Of a stretch of 64,000 nucleotides of DNA, positions 1 to 12,029 are shown one piece after another. The DNA is from Calycina herbarum (Eukaryota > Ascomycota > Leotiomycetes > Helotiales > Pezizellaceae). The translations under genes and the position numbers were made by a program. The stretch is from positions 148,131 through 212,130 of the forward strand of contig LLEY01000109.1 in the NCBI GenBank assembly GCA_001414485.1, read 5' to 3'. Below the pieces are notes generated by a model. It had not been told where the DNA came from and searched no databases. It saw only the letters and a program-made list of their open reading frames with translations. Each line of letters begins with the position of its first letter. The stretch's first letter is position 1.

Positions 1-2137
1 AAAACAAACTCAACAGGGGACTCGGGAAGAGAGAGAAAAGAAAGTTTGAGAAAGACTCGAATTGCCCCACCTGTGCCAACTTCATTTCTTGGAAATCCCA
101 GTCCGCCCTGGACATCACATCCTCATCTGTTTAAACCTTTCTGTCGGCCTCTCAAGCCTTGAAACGGTGCTGGTCGAGGGGTCCCTGAGAGATCTTCGAC
201 TCTCTCGTTCCCGAAACGAACGGAAGTTGTGCTCTCCCGGCAGAATTGGCGATCTTTATCCATATATCGCACAAAGCTTCCACTGTGCCGGTGGTGATGG
301 CTTCAAGGTTGAACGTGTTGCCGGGAATAGATGATTTGGACGCGTTCGTTGTTGCCTTTCACGGTTGGACAACATCAGAGTTTCTGCGGTACGAGGCTCT
401 CCTCGCGAGATATTGCTTTGATGCAGGCGACAAGAACAAGTGTGGGTGCTTTTGATCTTCATTGGAGAGCCTCGAGGTGAAAGAAGCCCGCTGCATCCCC
501 ACGATGTTCGTCGTGTCATCCCACTGGCAGCAAGACGACCAATTGAGGCCTCTCGATCCACGCGTTCAGCTCAGCCTGTTGCCCGGTACGTAGGACGAAG
601 AAGATGAGAGTCTGTCGGATTTGAGCCATTTCACTTTCTGGTGGCCTCCAGAGGACTCAACCTCGATGACTTGTGCACGGTTGAGCTGTTGAACATGTCG
701 TGATATCTTGGCCGTGGTTATTCGGAGGGGCTTGGGAGGATTGAAAGGCTCGGAAAGTTTCCAAGTTTATGACTCTGCCAATCGTCACAAATAGACAGCT
801 GCAGGTAAAGCTGCTGCTGCACCTCTATCACAGAGCTACAGCAGCTTCATCAACCCGTGCAACGAGGCTGTTGTCCTCAAGTCCACCACGACACACACAC
901 ACACACACTCACACAACACCCCTTATGTGTGCCATTATGTCGGTTTGATAGCTGGTTGACAACTGTTGAACAATCTCTCCTCCATCTGCCTCTGTGTCTG
1001 CCATCCGCCTGTTCTCCCATCTGCTCTGCCACCAGATTTCCCTCTCGTCTTCGCGCTCGATTCTCGATTACCGATGGCGGTAATATCCGATTCATATCGG
1101 GGAAACTCCAGGACCCCGCCTTTTCCTGTCGACAGATAACGATTGGAGGGATGAGGCAGGATGAGGTAGGACGACGGCAGGCGGGAGAACAACGGGAGAG
1201 CATCATGCAGCATGTGGCAGGCGGCACGGTGCGTTGGCCTCGTTGGTTGTGATGGTCGAGGGAAGGCGGTCAGGTCAGCGGATTCAAGATGGAAGAAATT
1301 CCCGGCATTTTTTAAGGTTTGTGCTTAAATCTACACCCAGCCGCGTACAAACCAGAATCTCGCTAAGCGCTGCTCCGTGGGCTGTTCCAATTAATCTGAA
1401 CTTCTCCCCCCTCTCACCAACCACCTCTTTTTTTGTTCTCTTTTTTTCTTTCTTTTTCAATTGCCGTCACGCACAGTTGAAAGCATCACATATTTTAAGT
1501 GGCAAAATGAAGCTATCGCCAACCCTCTTCAATATCACAATGCTCAAACTTTAAATCCCTCAAAATCATGCTCCAATGTTCCAAAAAACACGCACGGCCT
1601 TCAAACATTGATTTCGATAAGGATGATCCTCAACTTATAAGGATGGTTTTCCTTCCTTCCTTTTCCAGGATAAGAGTCTTTGTATTTCGCTCTTTTCGGG
1701 GAACCAAGTGGTATATCATGTCCGTGCTGCCTCATCGTTTGGGGGCGCAGTTGAGTGGTTCGTGTCAAGCCGCTTTATTTTGCATTGTTCTGAGTTTCTT
1801 GTTATCGAGCTTAGTGGTTCATGCGACTTTTGAGCGTGTGCTTTTGGAGCTTGCGAGTACGATTACGTTTTCCAAAAATGCTTGGGATGAACATCCCAAT
1901 CGAGCAAATTTTTCCTCGAGAGCGAAGCGATATTTTCAACAGTTGCGATGCGAGCCAAATTCGTGGCCAAGTGTTTGAGAATGTTCAAGGCTACTTTAAT
2001 TATTTGCCACTTCCTCCATGATGCTCAATCATCTCCCCAAATTCGGCTTTCCCATTACTTTCCCCCAAAATCACACATCCATCAATAATGACACACAATT
2101 TCATCAACTCCAAAACCTCCGATCTCGTACAACCTCA
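1..2137. other. Gene-poor stretch, no supported gene
   Basis: No recognisable protein is encoded on either strand. The open frames here (for example 857-1252 plus and 877-1227 minus) overlap each other and have low-complexity, unconserved-looking translations. The stretch has features of fungal spacer or leader DNA: an AC microsatellite near 900, pyrimidine-rich runs around 1425-1460, and no RIP signature. It lies downstream of the minus-strand secreted-protein gene, so it includes that gene's 3' UTR. Confidence 0.5.
891..908. repeat. (AC)9 microsatellite
   Basis: Eighteen bases of perfect AC dinucleotide repeat, followed by a slightly degenerate CA-rich tail to about 918. It lies in non-coding DNA. 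Confidence 0.9.
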
Positions 2138-3158
2138 TCAAACAGGTTCCAAAAACACAAGACTGTCAATCGTACACACAGTCGTATTCCCATTCACACG
2201 TGCAACAGGGTTGCTTATTGAATATCGAAAAGCTGCCTGTTGACTTGGACTGTACGAGTTGTTAGTCGTCGATCCCATACTCATTTTGTCATTCTATCAT
2301 TTTGGGAGTTGGTTCATTTACCTCGCGCACCAATCTGTGTTTGTGGTTTCCGCAACGATTTTGATCTTGCTGAAAGTTAGGGAGCCAAAATTCCATGTTG
2401 CGCCTGCTACGAGTTCTATCACGAAGAGTGCTTGGGTCAATTTTCCGAATGCATCTTCGTCGAGAGTTATTAGCAATGTTCTTCAGGATTATGTACGAGA
2501 TGGGAAGAAAAAGAAGCATACTAATGTGATCCTGTGGCGGTATAACATCGCTGATTGCATACATCGAGCCAGCAGCCGTTCCGATAACGCCAGGCGATGT
2601 TTGCCAGCGATCCAACCACTGTCCAGTCGTCGGATTCAAGGCGAAACAAATTGCTATTGAATCTCCTGGGTATACTGCATCTCGTTAGCTTGTTCCCATT
2701 CAGAAAACATTCCCCTGAATTGTTTCACGCACCGAGAACGTCTCTCGTTTTATTGTAATCACCACTGTTTATATCATCCATCAGTCAGCGCAACCCAACG
2801 CGAACAGATACTTGGAGATTGGATTTTGATTGGACTTACTTGCTAGCAACAGTCCACTCAGCAAACGTCCACGCCCCAGGCACAACTTCATCACCACTAA
2901 CATCTTGGAAAACGAAGTTATTCGTGTCCGGTTGGAGACCAGGCCATATGTAATGGATTCCTCCGGGTGAGGGGATTTGGGGGATTGTCATCGTTGTTTC
3001 GAGCTAGGTGCATATTAGTTAGTGGGGATGTTTGGGAGTGATGTGGAAAGGTGAGATACCCTGGTAATTATCCCATCAGGTTGGAAGAAGAGTCCATATC
3101 CCGATATACTTCTGATCATACACACCACCAAGACAAATAGTAAGGCACGGGAGAACAT
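2138..3158 (-). CDS. Small secreted protein, six exons, unnamed fungal family
   Basis: Not annotated by any single open frame; I assembled it from splice signals. Exons on the minus strand: 3158-3060, 3003-2840, 2764-2733, 2674-2522, 2454-2322, 2249-2138. All five introns are GT-AG, phases match throughout, and several have clear branch sites (CTGAC, GCTAAC, GCTAAT, ACTAAC). The product is 230 residues. It starts with a hydrophobic signal peptide (MFSRALLFVLVVCMI, cleavage likely after residue 19-20). The mature part has a GGIHYIWPGLQP motif near residue 48, then GDSIAICFALNPTTGQW, a Trp-rich QALFVIELVAGATWNFG stretch and a terminal CTIDSLVFLEP. From memory this pattern resembles a family of extracellular, concanavalin-like beta-sandwich fungal proteins without a proven activity; I assign no enzymatic function. 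Upstream is the RIP block, so its promoter lies within about 0.8 kb of silenced-type DNA. Confidence 0.82.
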
Positions 3159-3998
3159 TGCTCTAGAAAGTCTATTTTCCGAGGGGTGGAGGGTGCGGTG
3201 TTTGTGGAATGGTGTTGACGAAAACGAAAACTTGTTTTTGGTTTTCTTTTCTCCGATGAATAGATTGACGGGAACGAGATGGGGATGGAAGACTTTGAGG
3301 GAATGGTTGTTTGGATTGACAGGTACGAAAGCTCATTTCCAGGTCAGGTACATGTCATTCGTGATAGAACACTTGGGGGTTTATCATGTGTTACAATGGC
3401 TTCTTCGGTTTGCTCGTTTCCGATGACAATTGGACAAAGTATACTTAATCGTAAGTACAATTGAGGGTGTTGTGGAAGTCTAGAACTGGGTTCGATTAAC
3501 CATTTTTAGACGATATCTGGGCCATTTGTTATTTTTAGATTGGAGATGAAAACGTGATATGATTTGGTGATTGACAGTTTTGTGTTTACGGATACGCATC
3601 AATATCAGTAGAACTCCGTTCAATGTTTCGGGTGATCTATTAGTAGGAGTGATGGCTTTGATGTTTGGGGAACTTTTGGAGGTGTTAGGGGAAATAAGAC
3701 GTCAATTTAGAACCATCCCGGCCATAGATGAAATATAGTCAGGTTTCGAAGAGGTAACACATATTCTAGACACAGGACTTGTTATCTCCCCCTTTGGAGG
3801 CCGTAGTATAGCTCGTTTGAAGGGTAAGAATAAAATTTGGACACCGCTCGCTCTCAAAACTCAGCACTATTACAGTATCCTATAGTATAGCGCTGAATCG
3901 TAATAAAACTATATACTCTTCGTAAATAAGTAAATAGTCAGTTCTAGCTATAATTCTGTCTATTTAGAATGTTTCTGTAATAACTATAAGTAGAGTTA
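3159..3998. other. Upstream region grading into AT-rich DNA
   Basis: Contains the promoter side of the minus-strand secreted-protein gene. Base composition is ordinary to about 3840 and then changes abruptly to TA-rich sequence. Open frames 3193-3426 and 3279-3464 overlap and look accidental. No gene seen. Confidence 0.5.
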
Positions 3999-4010
3999 AC
4001 GTGGTTTATC

Positions 4011-4037
4011 ACCGAGTCGGTAATATTACCGAGTCGG
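4011..4037. repeat. Subterminal direct repeat of transposon A
   Basis: The 10-mer accgagtcgg occurs at 4011-4020 and again at 4028-4037, a spacing of 17 bp. Only one copy, in inverted orientation, is evident at the right end (about 18412-18421). Repeated sites just inside the terminus are likely transposase-binding sites; that function is inferred. Confidence 0.7.
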
Positions 4038-5059
4038 CAATTTTCTCTCACATTCCACTCTATTAAGTTTAACACACGTTTTCTCAACCACTATAAATAG
4101 AAGTTTATACCAAAGAAGCTCGAATAATCCTAGCTCTTAAAGCTATTCGTTTATCTAAGAAGATTAACCCTTTAGCTATAGTAAAGCTTTATAGAGTGCC
4201 TAGATCTATACTCTTAAATAGAATAGCTAGCCGAACTCGAAACGAAATCCGACCTAACTATATTAAGTTATCTAAGATAGAAGAGGAAGTAATTATTCGG
4301 GATATACTTAACCTAGATTCTAGAGAGTTTGTACCCTAGCTAGCTAGTATAGAAGATATAGTAAATTTTATCCTAGAATTAAGAGAGAGGAAACGCGTTA
4401 GTAAGCTCTAGGTATATCGATTTATATAACGACAACTAGCTCTTAAGACGCGTTTTAATCGCGTCTATGATTTCTAAAGAGCCTTATATAAAGATTCTAA
4501 GCTAATTAGCTCGTAGTTCCGACTAGTTGAAAATATAAGAGTAAAATACAGGGTATTAGACTATAACTTCTATAACTTCGACGAAACCGGCTTTATAATA
4601 GATATAATTTGCCTTATAATAGTTGTTATCTATATAGATCGACGTAGTAGAGGTAAGACAGTTTAGCTAGGGAATCGGGAATAGGTTATAGTAATTGCTT
4701 ATATTAATAGTAAAGGCTAGAGTATCTCTTTATTTCTAGTAGTTTAGAGTAAGAACTACCTCTTAAATTAGTATATAGATAGCGGTCTCCTAATCGATTA
4801 GGTTATTAAACCGATAAGTAATAGATAGGCGAATAATAAGACAGGTCTAGAATAGCTAGAACACTTCGACAAATATACTACTACTCGTATAAGAGGTCTA
4901 TATCGAATACTTATATTAGATAGATATAAGAGTTACGAATCAGCTAAGTTCTAAGAGTACTATAAGATATATAGTATTATTACTCTTAGATTATCTTCTT
5001 ATTCGTTCTATCTTACCTAGCTACTTAATATTAGATACTTTAGTATCTTAAAACAGACG

Positions 5060-5388
5060 TGTAACAAACCTAATCTACTAGCTCTCTGGTAGTTATCTTT
5101 ACCTGTAGTATATATAGATATAGTAGATAATCAGAGAAGTAAGAGATAGTTTAATTAAAGATCTAAAGCTATAGAAGAGAAGAGAAGGAAAGAGGAGACT
5201 TCTAGAGGTTCTATAATATAGAGATAGCTAAGAAATCGATAAGTTATAGAAATGTCGATCCGTTTATAGAAATAGTTCCTAGCCTAGGTAGGAATAGTTC
5301 TAGGCTAGGCTAGGAATAGCAGGCTTTGCAGACGCCGGCGAGCAGCCGTACGCGAGTCACGTGCTCGGCGGTGGCTAGGTCTATAACA
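5060..5388. mobile_element. Solo LTR candidate inside transposon A
   Basis: A 329-bp insertion interrupts the transposase reading frame between LKQT and the following RQIKTFIKAY-like segment. It begins TG (5060) and ends CA (5388). It is flanked by 5-bp sequences agacg (5055-5059) and aggcg (5389-5393), which differ by one transition as expected for a RIP-altered target duplication. It has no coding capacity. It contains a GGCTAGG-type internal repetition and a GC-rich pocket at 5320-5380. A solo LTR left by LTR-LTR recombination explains these features best; a small non-autonomous element is the alternative. Confidence 0.65.
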
Positions 5389-5701
5389 AGGCGTATAGTC
5401 AGTAGATTAAGACGTTTATTAAAGCCTATATTAACTATATTACGAAGGTAGAGTTCTTTCTAGCCTTTATAATAGCGTATAAGAAATCTATAATAGTCTA
5501 AAACTATTAAGCTAGATTCTATAGAGATAGCTTAGTATCTTTTAACCTATAAGTAGTACTTTCAAAGCTTAACGTATAGTTATAGACTCTAACTCTCTCT
5601 AGACTCTCTATAACTAATAGCTACTCTTAGGTCTCCTAGACTCCTTCTAATCTAACTAAAGCTCTCTTATAAACAACTCTTGTTCGAAATCGGATTACCT
5701 A

Positions 5702-5943
5702 TGTTAAGAGTTATACCCGTGGAATAAGTCTCGGAGTACTCCAGCGACGCATTCACGTGACCTCGCTTGGCAACGCATAGACGTAATAGAACCTTCGAGA
5801 GTACCCTTAGCAGAACTCTCTAGAAAGAGCTAACTAAGTATATAAGTTAGTAAGGACTCTAGCTTAGAAAGGATAATCGAATCTTCTTATATATAGACAG
5901 CCTCTATAGTTTAATTTATTAGTACTTACTATAAGCTCTAATA
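5702..5943 (+). repeat. Left LTR of Gypsy element 1
   Basis: 242 bp, begins TGTTAAGAG and ends CTCTAATA. It aligns along its full length with 10981-11222; differences are mostly C/T and G/A transitions. Confidence 0.92.
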
Positions 5944-5989
5944 TTAGATTCGATTTAAAAACAATAGACCTTTATAGTAATACTAGAAC

Positions 5990-8900
5990 ATATTAGGCTA
6001 TTTTAGTAATACTAGAATATAATAAGCCTTTATAGTAATATTAGAACATATTAGGCTATTTTAGTAATACTAGAATACATCGGGCCTTTATAGTAATACT
6101 AGAATATATTAAACTATTTTAGTAACACTAGAATACATCAGGCCTTTATAGTAATACTAGAACTTACAGGCTATTTCATAGCATTTATAAAACTTATAGA
6201 TAATAGAAGAACTATAAGAAGACGGTATACTAAATCAGCTACCTGCCTAGTTCCTATAGTATATTTAAGAGCAGTAGAATTAGTTAATATCTACCTAAGA
6301 GGACAATCGTCTATAGATTATAAACAAGTAAAAGAAGGATAAGAAAGCTCGCTTATAAATAGTCTACAACGATAATAAACCTAGGAAATCTCTTCCTCTA
6401 CTACTAGAATTTTATAGAGACTTAGATAAGCTAGAAGCTTAGTTATAACAAGCATAAGCTAAAATCGAAGTCAACTACTATAGATATACTAAATACGTTA
6501 AGTTTTAGACACTTAACAGATCTCTACAGAGTAAGGCGCTCCGTAGAATAGAAGCATAGATATAAGAATAGTATAAGCTAGAGCTAGCTAATAATAGTGA
6601 TTTCTTAGATCGAGTAGAGTTTATATTTAGAAACCTATAAGCTAAGGAAAGAGCGTAACGAAAGCTAGAATCCTTCTACTAAGGCTTAAGACTATTCCTA
6701 GAGGTCTTTATAGAATAGCAAGCTCTACTTATAGAGTCTAGAGAAGGATCTTAGCTAGATAACATAAAGAAGATATCTCTTAACCGAATCCTTAATAACG
6801 AGTTAGTTAAGATAATAATTATAGTTCCTTCTTAACCTAACTTCGAGTCTTACTACTCTATTATTAAAGAAACGGACGACTGCTTAAAAGCTTATAAAGC
6901 TCGAATATTAAGATCCAGGGCCTAGACTCTCCTAGAAACACTATAGACCTCTTAGAAACGCTCGACAGATACTACATAGTAGGTAATAAGTAGTAATATC
7001 GCTAATAGACCGAAAGTCACCTATAAGACATCTATAGAGAGCATAGATTAGGAACCGGCACCTACTAAAGTCTTAACAACTAGTACTAAGCATACTAAAT
7101 AGATGTCCTAGGAAGAACGAAGCAACCGTGCTCGTACTAGTCGCTGTCTTCGCTATAGAGCTACTAGTTATTTTATTTAAGAATGTCTATATAAACTACT
7201 AAGGCGACCTATAACAGCGGATTCAGTCTATAAACAGAAGACAGAGGTTAAGAAGGTAGCACTAGAATTAGAAGAAGAAGATAGTAATATCTCCTCGGAT
7301 TCAGAAAACTAGTAGCTCCTATTAGAAAGCGTAGGTAGAGGCGACAAAGGGAGTTATTAGTAATAGATACTTAAAGACATTTTAAGTAGGAATATATAGA
7401 CGAAAAACCTCTTCTTATATCAGCTTTAGTAAATAGAGTAGCTACTTTATAAGTCTTAGTAGATTCAGAGTATTTAGTCTATAGAATTATTTTAGACTAT
7501 TTTATCTGTTATTATTAGCTCTCTTATATATAAATCACACTAAGGTATTTATAGTTAGTAGAAAGAGTATTAGAGAATACTATATCCTAAGTAGTATCTT
7601 TTAGTATAGATATTAGAAGCTACTAGCAGAAACGGGTTTATACTTATATAGTCTCTAAAATCGAAGGCTATAAAATAATTCTAGGAAAATCTTAGTTAAG
7701 GAAAGAGCGAGCTTTACTTAACACTGCTAAGAGATACTTACTTTTCTAAGACTCTAGGTTAGAAGTTTATAATAAGCTAGAAAAGTCTTACTCCTATAAG
7801 TAAGTAAGCATAGCTGTCTTCTACTTTCTTATAGATTATAAACGTAAGCTATAAGTTTTCTTAGCTAGCCTCGTAGACATTAGTAAAGCGTTAGTAGAGA
7901 AGAAGTATATAAACCCGTAGATAAAGCTATCTAGCTAGATCGATCTAGAATTCTACCTAGCTTTTAATAGAAAAGAAGTAAATAAGTTACTAGTATACTA
8001 ATAAGGAATTAATTATAGTATTAAGCTTTTATAGATAAACAGCGGATCTAAAGAGACAGTCCTATAAAGGCTACTCTATAATATATTATAGGACGAGCTA
8101 TTAGTACTTTGTAAAACTCTAACAAAGCTACTAGATAAGGAATTCATTTAAGTAAACAACTCTCTAGTAGCTACGCTAGTACTCTTCGTATAGAAGCTAG
8201 GAGAGGGCCTACAGTTCTATTATAACTACTAGGCACTAAATAAGTTAACCTATAAGGACTACTATCTATTACTCTTAATCTAAGAGATACTTAACTAAAT
8301 TAGAAAAGCAAAGTAGTTTATAAAAATAGATGTTATTACTACGTTTTATAAGATACGAATTAAGAAGAGAGATAAGTAGAAAACGGCTTTCTAGACACGC
8401 TTTAGGCTTTTTAAATAGCTTATTACCTCTTTTAAGCTTATAAATACTCCTAGTACTTTCTAGTAGTATATTAATTATATACTTTAAGAGTTCTTAGACA
8501 ACTTTGTCTTAGTATATATCAACGATGTCTTAGTCTTTATAGATAGTACTTATAACTAGTACCGCGAGTATATTTATAAAGTAATACAAAGGCTTTAAGA
8601 TACTAGGCTATAGCTTAATATTAATAAGTACGAATTTAAAATATAGTCTATAAAGTACCTTAGGTTTATTATAGAAGTAGAGAAAGGTTTATAGATAGAC
8701 CTAGCTAAAATATAAGCTATTATAGATTAGAAAGCACTAATAACAGTAAAAGGCGTTCTTAGCTTCCTAGGATTTGCGAATTTCTATCGACGGTTTATTA
8801 AGGACTTTTTACAGATTATAGCTCCTCTTTATAGCCTTGTTAAAAAGGATATATCCTTCTAATAGATAGACGAAGTAAACAGAGCCTTCGAACAGTTAAA

Positions 8901-10980
8901 GCAGGCCTTTACAGAGGCCCTAGTACTAGCTTAGTTTAACCTAGATTATAAGACAGTCCTAGAGATAGACTCCTCTAGATATTACTTAGAAGGCGTGCTC
9001 TCTTAAGTAAAGAATAACGTCTTATAGCCTATAGCCTTCTTCTTAAAGAAACACGTACCTACTGAATATAATTACTCGATATATAATAAAGAGTTATTAG
9101 CTATTATTCGTTATCTTAAGAAATAGGAAGTAGAGTTAAAAAGTATTAGGCAGTTTATAGTACTTATAGATTATAAGAATCTTAAGTACTTTATAATAGT
9201 CTATAAACTGTCTAAAAGACAAATATAATAGTAGTTAATACTTAGTAAGTTTAATTTAATAATCTAATACCGCCTAAGTAAAGAGAGAGGACTACTAGAT
9301 ATATTAATAAGAAGGGACTAGGACCTCTTAGAGGAGGGAGATAAACGCTTTAATTATAGAATAGTATAATTAATTCTAGATAGAATGATTTAAGGAAATA
9401 CTATATAACTAGCACTAGTATTAACAAACGGGAGGAATTAAGTAAGCAACGTAGCGACGTAGTAAGCGTTTATAGACTAACTATAGAACCTCTTAGAAGA
9501 GGGAAAGGTATAGGACAAGGACTTTAGACGTCTTATAAACACTATCTACTAAGGAGATAGGGTGTTTCTAGCAGACCTAGCTTCTCTAGTTAAAGTCTCT
9601 ATCTCTAACTACTTAGTTAATAAGAACGGTGATTTATAGTTTAGAGGTAGACTATAGGTCCTCGACTATAAGCTGCTATAGACTGTAATTATATAGGAAC
9701 TCTATGATTCTATACTTATAGGCTATCCTAGTAAGAATAGGACAATTATAATAGTCTTAAGAGAGTTCTTCTAGCTAAACCTATAGACTATAGTTAAGTA
9801 GTTTATCTATAACTATAGAGTTTATAGATATACTAAGGTCTAGAGAGATTATAAATAAGGCCTACTTCGTCTCTTACTAATTCCTAAGCAGTAATAGCAG
9901 GAGATCTCTGTTAACTTTATTAGACTACTACTTATAAGTAAAGGCTCTGATATAATAGCAGTGTTTATAGACTGTTTAGGCAAAGAGGTACTCTTTACAG
10001 CTTATAACTCGACTATATTATCAGAGGAATTTGCTCGCTTATTTATTACTATATACTATAGCTTATATAGACTACTAAGAGTAATAGTATCTAATAAGAG
10101 CCTGCAATTCATTAGACAAGTATAGAAGACGCTTTATAACTTCTTACGGATTAAACGACGGATCTCTATAACCTTCTATCTACAAACTAACAGGTTAACA
10201 GAATAGGTAAATACTAAAGTTAAGACGCTTCTATAGCAGTAGATTAATATAGCTTAGGACGACTGAGCCGACTAGCTGCTAGTAGTATAGCTAGCTTTTA
10301 ATAGACGGGATTTAATATTAACAGGTATAAGCCTCTTCTAACTTAGCCACGGCTATCCGTTATAGACTATCGACCCCTTAATAGACGTCGTAGTACCTGT
10401 AAACATAAAAACACTAATTCAAAAGAGCGAAGCAATAGTAGCAAAGATTAAGGCTATTATAGAATAGGTATAATTATTAATAGCAAGGGTATAACAAGAT
10501 CAGAAGACTTAAGCAAATCGTTTATAGAATACCGCTCCTATATATAAGATTAGAGACAAGGTTTACTTAAGCTTATAGAATATACAGACAGACAGAGCTA
10601 GTAAGAAACTAGACACTCGATCCGCTAAGTTTATAGTTATCGAGGTTATTAGCCCGTCTATATATAAGCTAGACACCCTACCTAGTATCTACAATGTCTT
10701 TAATATAGACTTATTAAGGCCAGCAGCTATAGACCCGCTACCTAGTTAAATTATAGACGATGATCAACTACCTATAATATTAGTAGATAATACTATAGAA
10801 TAGTAAGTTGAAAGAATACTAGGTTAACAACAAAAGAAGCTCTTAGAGAAAGACTCTCGTACTCGACTCGAGTATAAGGTTAAATAGACAGGATATACAA
10901 ACCTAACATAGGAACCTACTACTAAGTTAGAGGACACAGTAGCCTTAGACACCTACCTTCAAGAGTAGGAAGAGAGGTAA
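5990..10980 (+). pseudogene. Degraded gag-pol of Gypsy element 1
   Basis: Gag lies around 6200-7330 and ends with a Cys-rich knuckle near 7138-7190 (C-x3-...-EC pattern, with a stop replacing Gln). The reverse transcriptase spans about 8100-8570, where the catalytic box reads VYINDVLVF in place of the family YxDD: one Asp has become Asn, as a G-to-A change would give. RNase H follows near 8880-9300 and integrase about 9480-10700. A chromodomain at 10860-10977 (EYKVK-TGYTNLT-EPTTKLED) places it among chromoviruses. TAG stops occur every few dozen codons, nearly all at Trp or Gln positions. Confidence 0.88.
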
Positions 10981-11222
10981 TATCAAGGGTTACACCTATA
11001 GAATAAGTCTCAGAGTACTCCAGCGACGCATTTATATAACCTCGCTTAGCAACGTATAGACGTAATAGAACCTTCGAGAGTACCCTTAGCAGAACCCTCT
11101 AGAAAGAGCTAACTAAGTATATAAGTTAGTAAGGACTCTGGCTTAGAAAGAACAATCGAATCTTCTTATATATAGACAGCCTCTATAGTTTAATTTATTA
11201 GCACTTACTATAAGCTCTAATA
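10981..11222 (+). repeat. Right LTR of Gypsy element 1
   Basis: 242 bp, begins TATCAAGGG (RIP-altered TG) and ends CTCTAATA. It has the same length as the left LTR and no indels between the two. Confidence 0.92.
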
Positions 11223-11523
11223 ACCTGTTACTAAGAGAGCTTACTAACTCTACTCTTTAAGACAGTTACTATATTAGCTAAAGATATAGAGTGAATAGCT
11301 TATAAGATAACTCTACTGTCTACTAAGATACGTACTCTTTAAGCAGCTAATAAAGCTCTAAGCAAACGCCGAAGAGCTAAAAAGGCTCGTGTCTATTAAG
11401 AGAGTGTACTTATAGTAGAGAATGTCTAAGATATTATAGCTTAAAAGAATGTAGATAAGCAGGTGCGACGCGATATACGTGCGGCGGGGGGTAGTTATAA
11501 GAAGAGGCAGCTGTCTAGGCGAC

Positions 11524-11986
11524 TGTTATAAATCACGGAAAGTAGTAAGTAGTCTAGACAGCGCTCTAATAGGACAAGGTACGACATCTAGGAAAGGAAG
11601 GTAATATAGGAGGAAATCAGTAATATAAAAGATATATAAGGGTTTTAGGATCTTACTATTATAATATTATTAGAAGTTATATACGATTATATAACGTAAT
11701 CGCTCTAATCGATCTAATCGCTCTGATTATAAGCGATATAGACGATATAAGCGATATAGGTGATATATATAGAGAACGAAGGTTCTATATAAGACTAGCA
11801 CGTCTACTATTAGATAGGAGCTTCGTACTTAACTTTAGTTGTTAATCTTATTATCTTATTTAATATCTTTGATATAAGTAACGAGTTTACTTCTAAGTAA
11901 ACAACTTATCACGTCTATACTTCTTACTTATATACTAACTTTCGAGACTTAGTTATCTTTATTAAGTTTGTTTAAGTTTCGTTATA
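11524..11986 (+). repeat. Left LTR of Gypsy element 2
   Basis: 463 bp, begins TGTTATAAATCACGG and ends GTTTCGTTATA. It contains a short tandem repetition (TCTAATCGAT/GCTCTGAT, about 11700-11730) that is reduced in the right LTR; this accounts for the 18-bp length difference. Confidence 0.9.
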
Positions 11987-12029
11987 CTTTAAGTACCTGC
12001 TTAGAAGTATAGCTGATATAATATCGAAA

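Larger units (their letters stand above)
5702..11222 (+). mobile_element. Ty3/Gypsy chromodomain retrotransposon 1 (RIP-inactivated)
   Basis: 5.5-kb element bounded by two 242-bp LTRs. Target duplication is accta (5697-5701) and acctg (11223-11227). A purine-rich tract (AGGAAGAGAGG, 10967-10977) precedes the right LTR, as expected of a polypurine primer site. The internal region codes on the plus strand for gag-pol in the order gag with zinc knuckle, protease, reverse transcriptase, RNase H, integrase and chromodomain. It is inserted in the C-terminal half of transposon A. Confidence 0.92.

Noticed and set aside
857..1252. 131-codon open frame on the plus strand, with an overlapping minus frame
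   Set aside because: Low-complexity His/Thr and Cys-rich translation over a microsatellite; opposite-strand frames of equal length suggest chance in non-coding DNA.
1568..1978. 136-codon open frame, plus strand
   Set aside because: No family pattern, no supporting splice structure; it lies just downstream of the minus-strand secreted-protein gene, in probable 3' flanking DNA.
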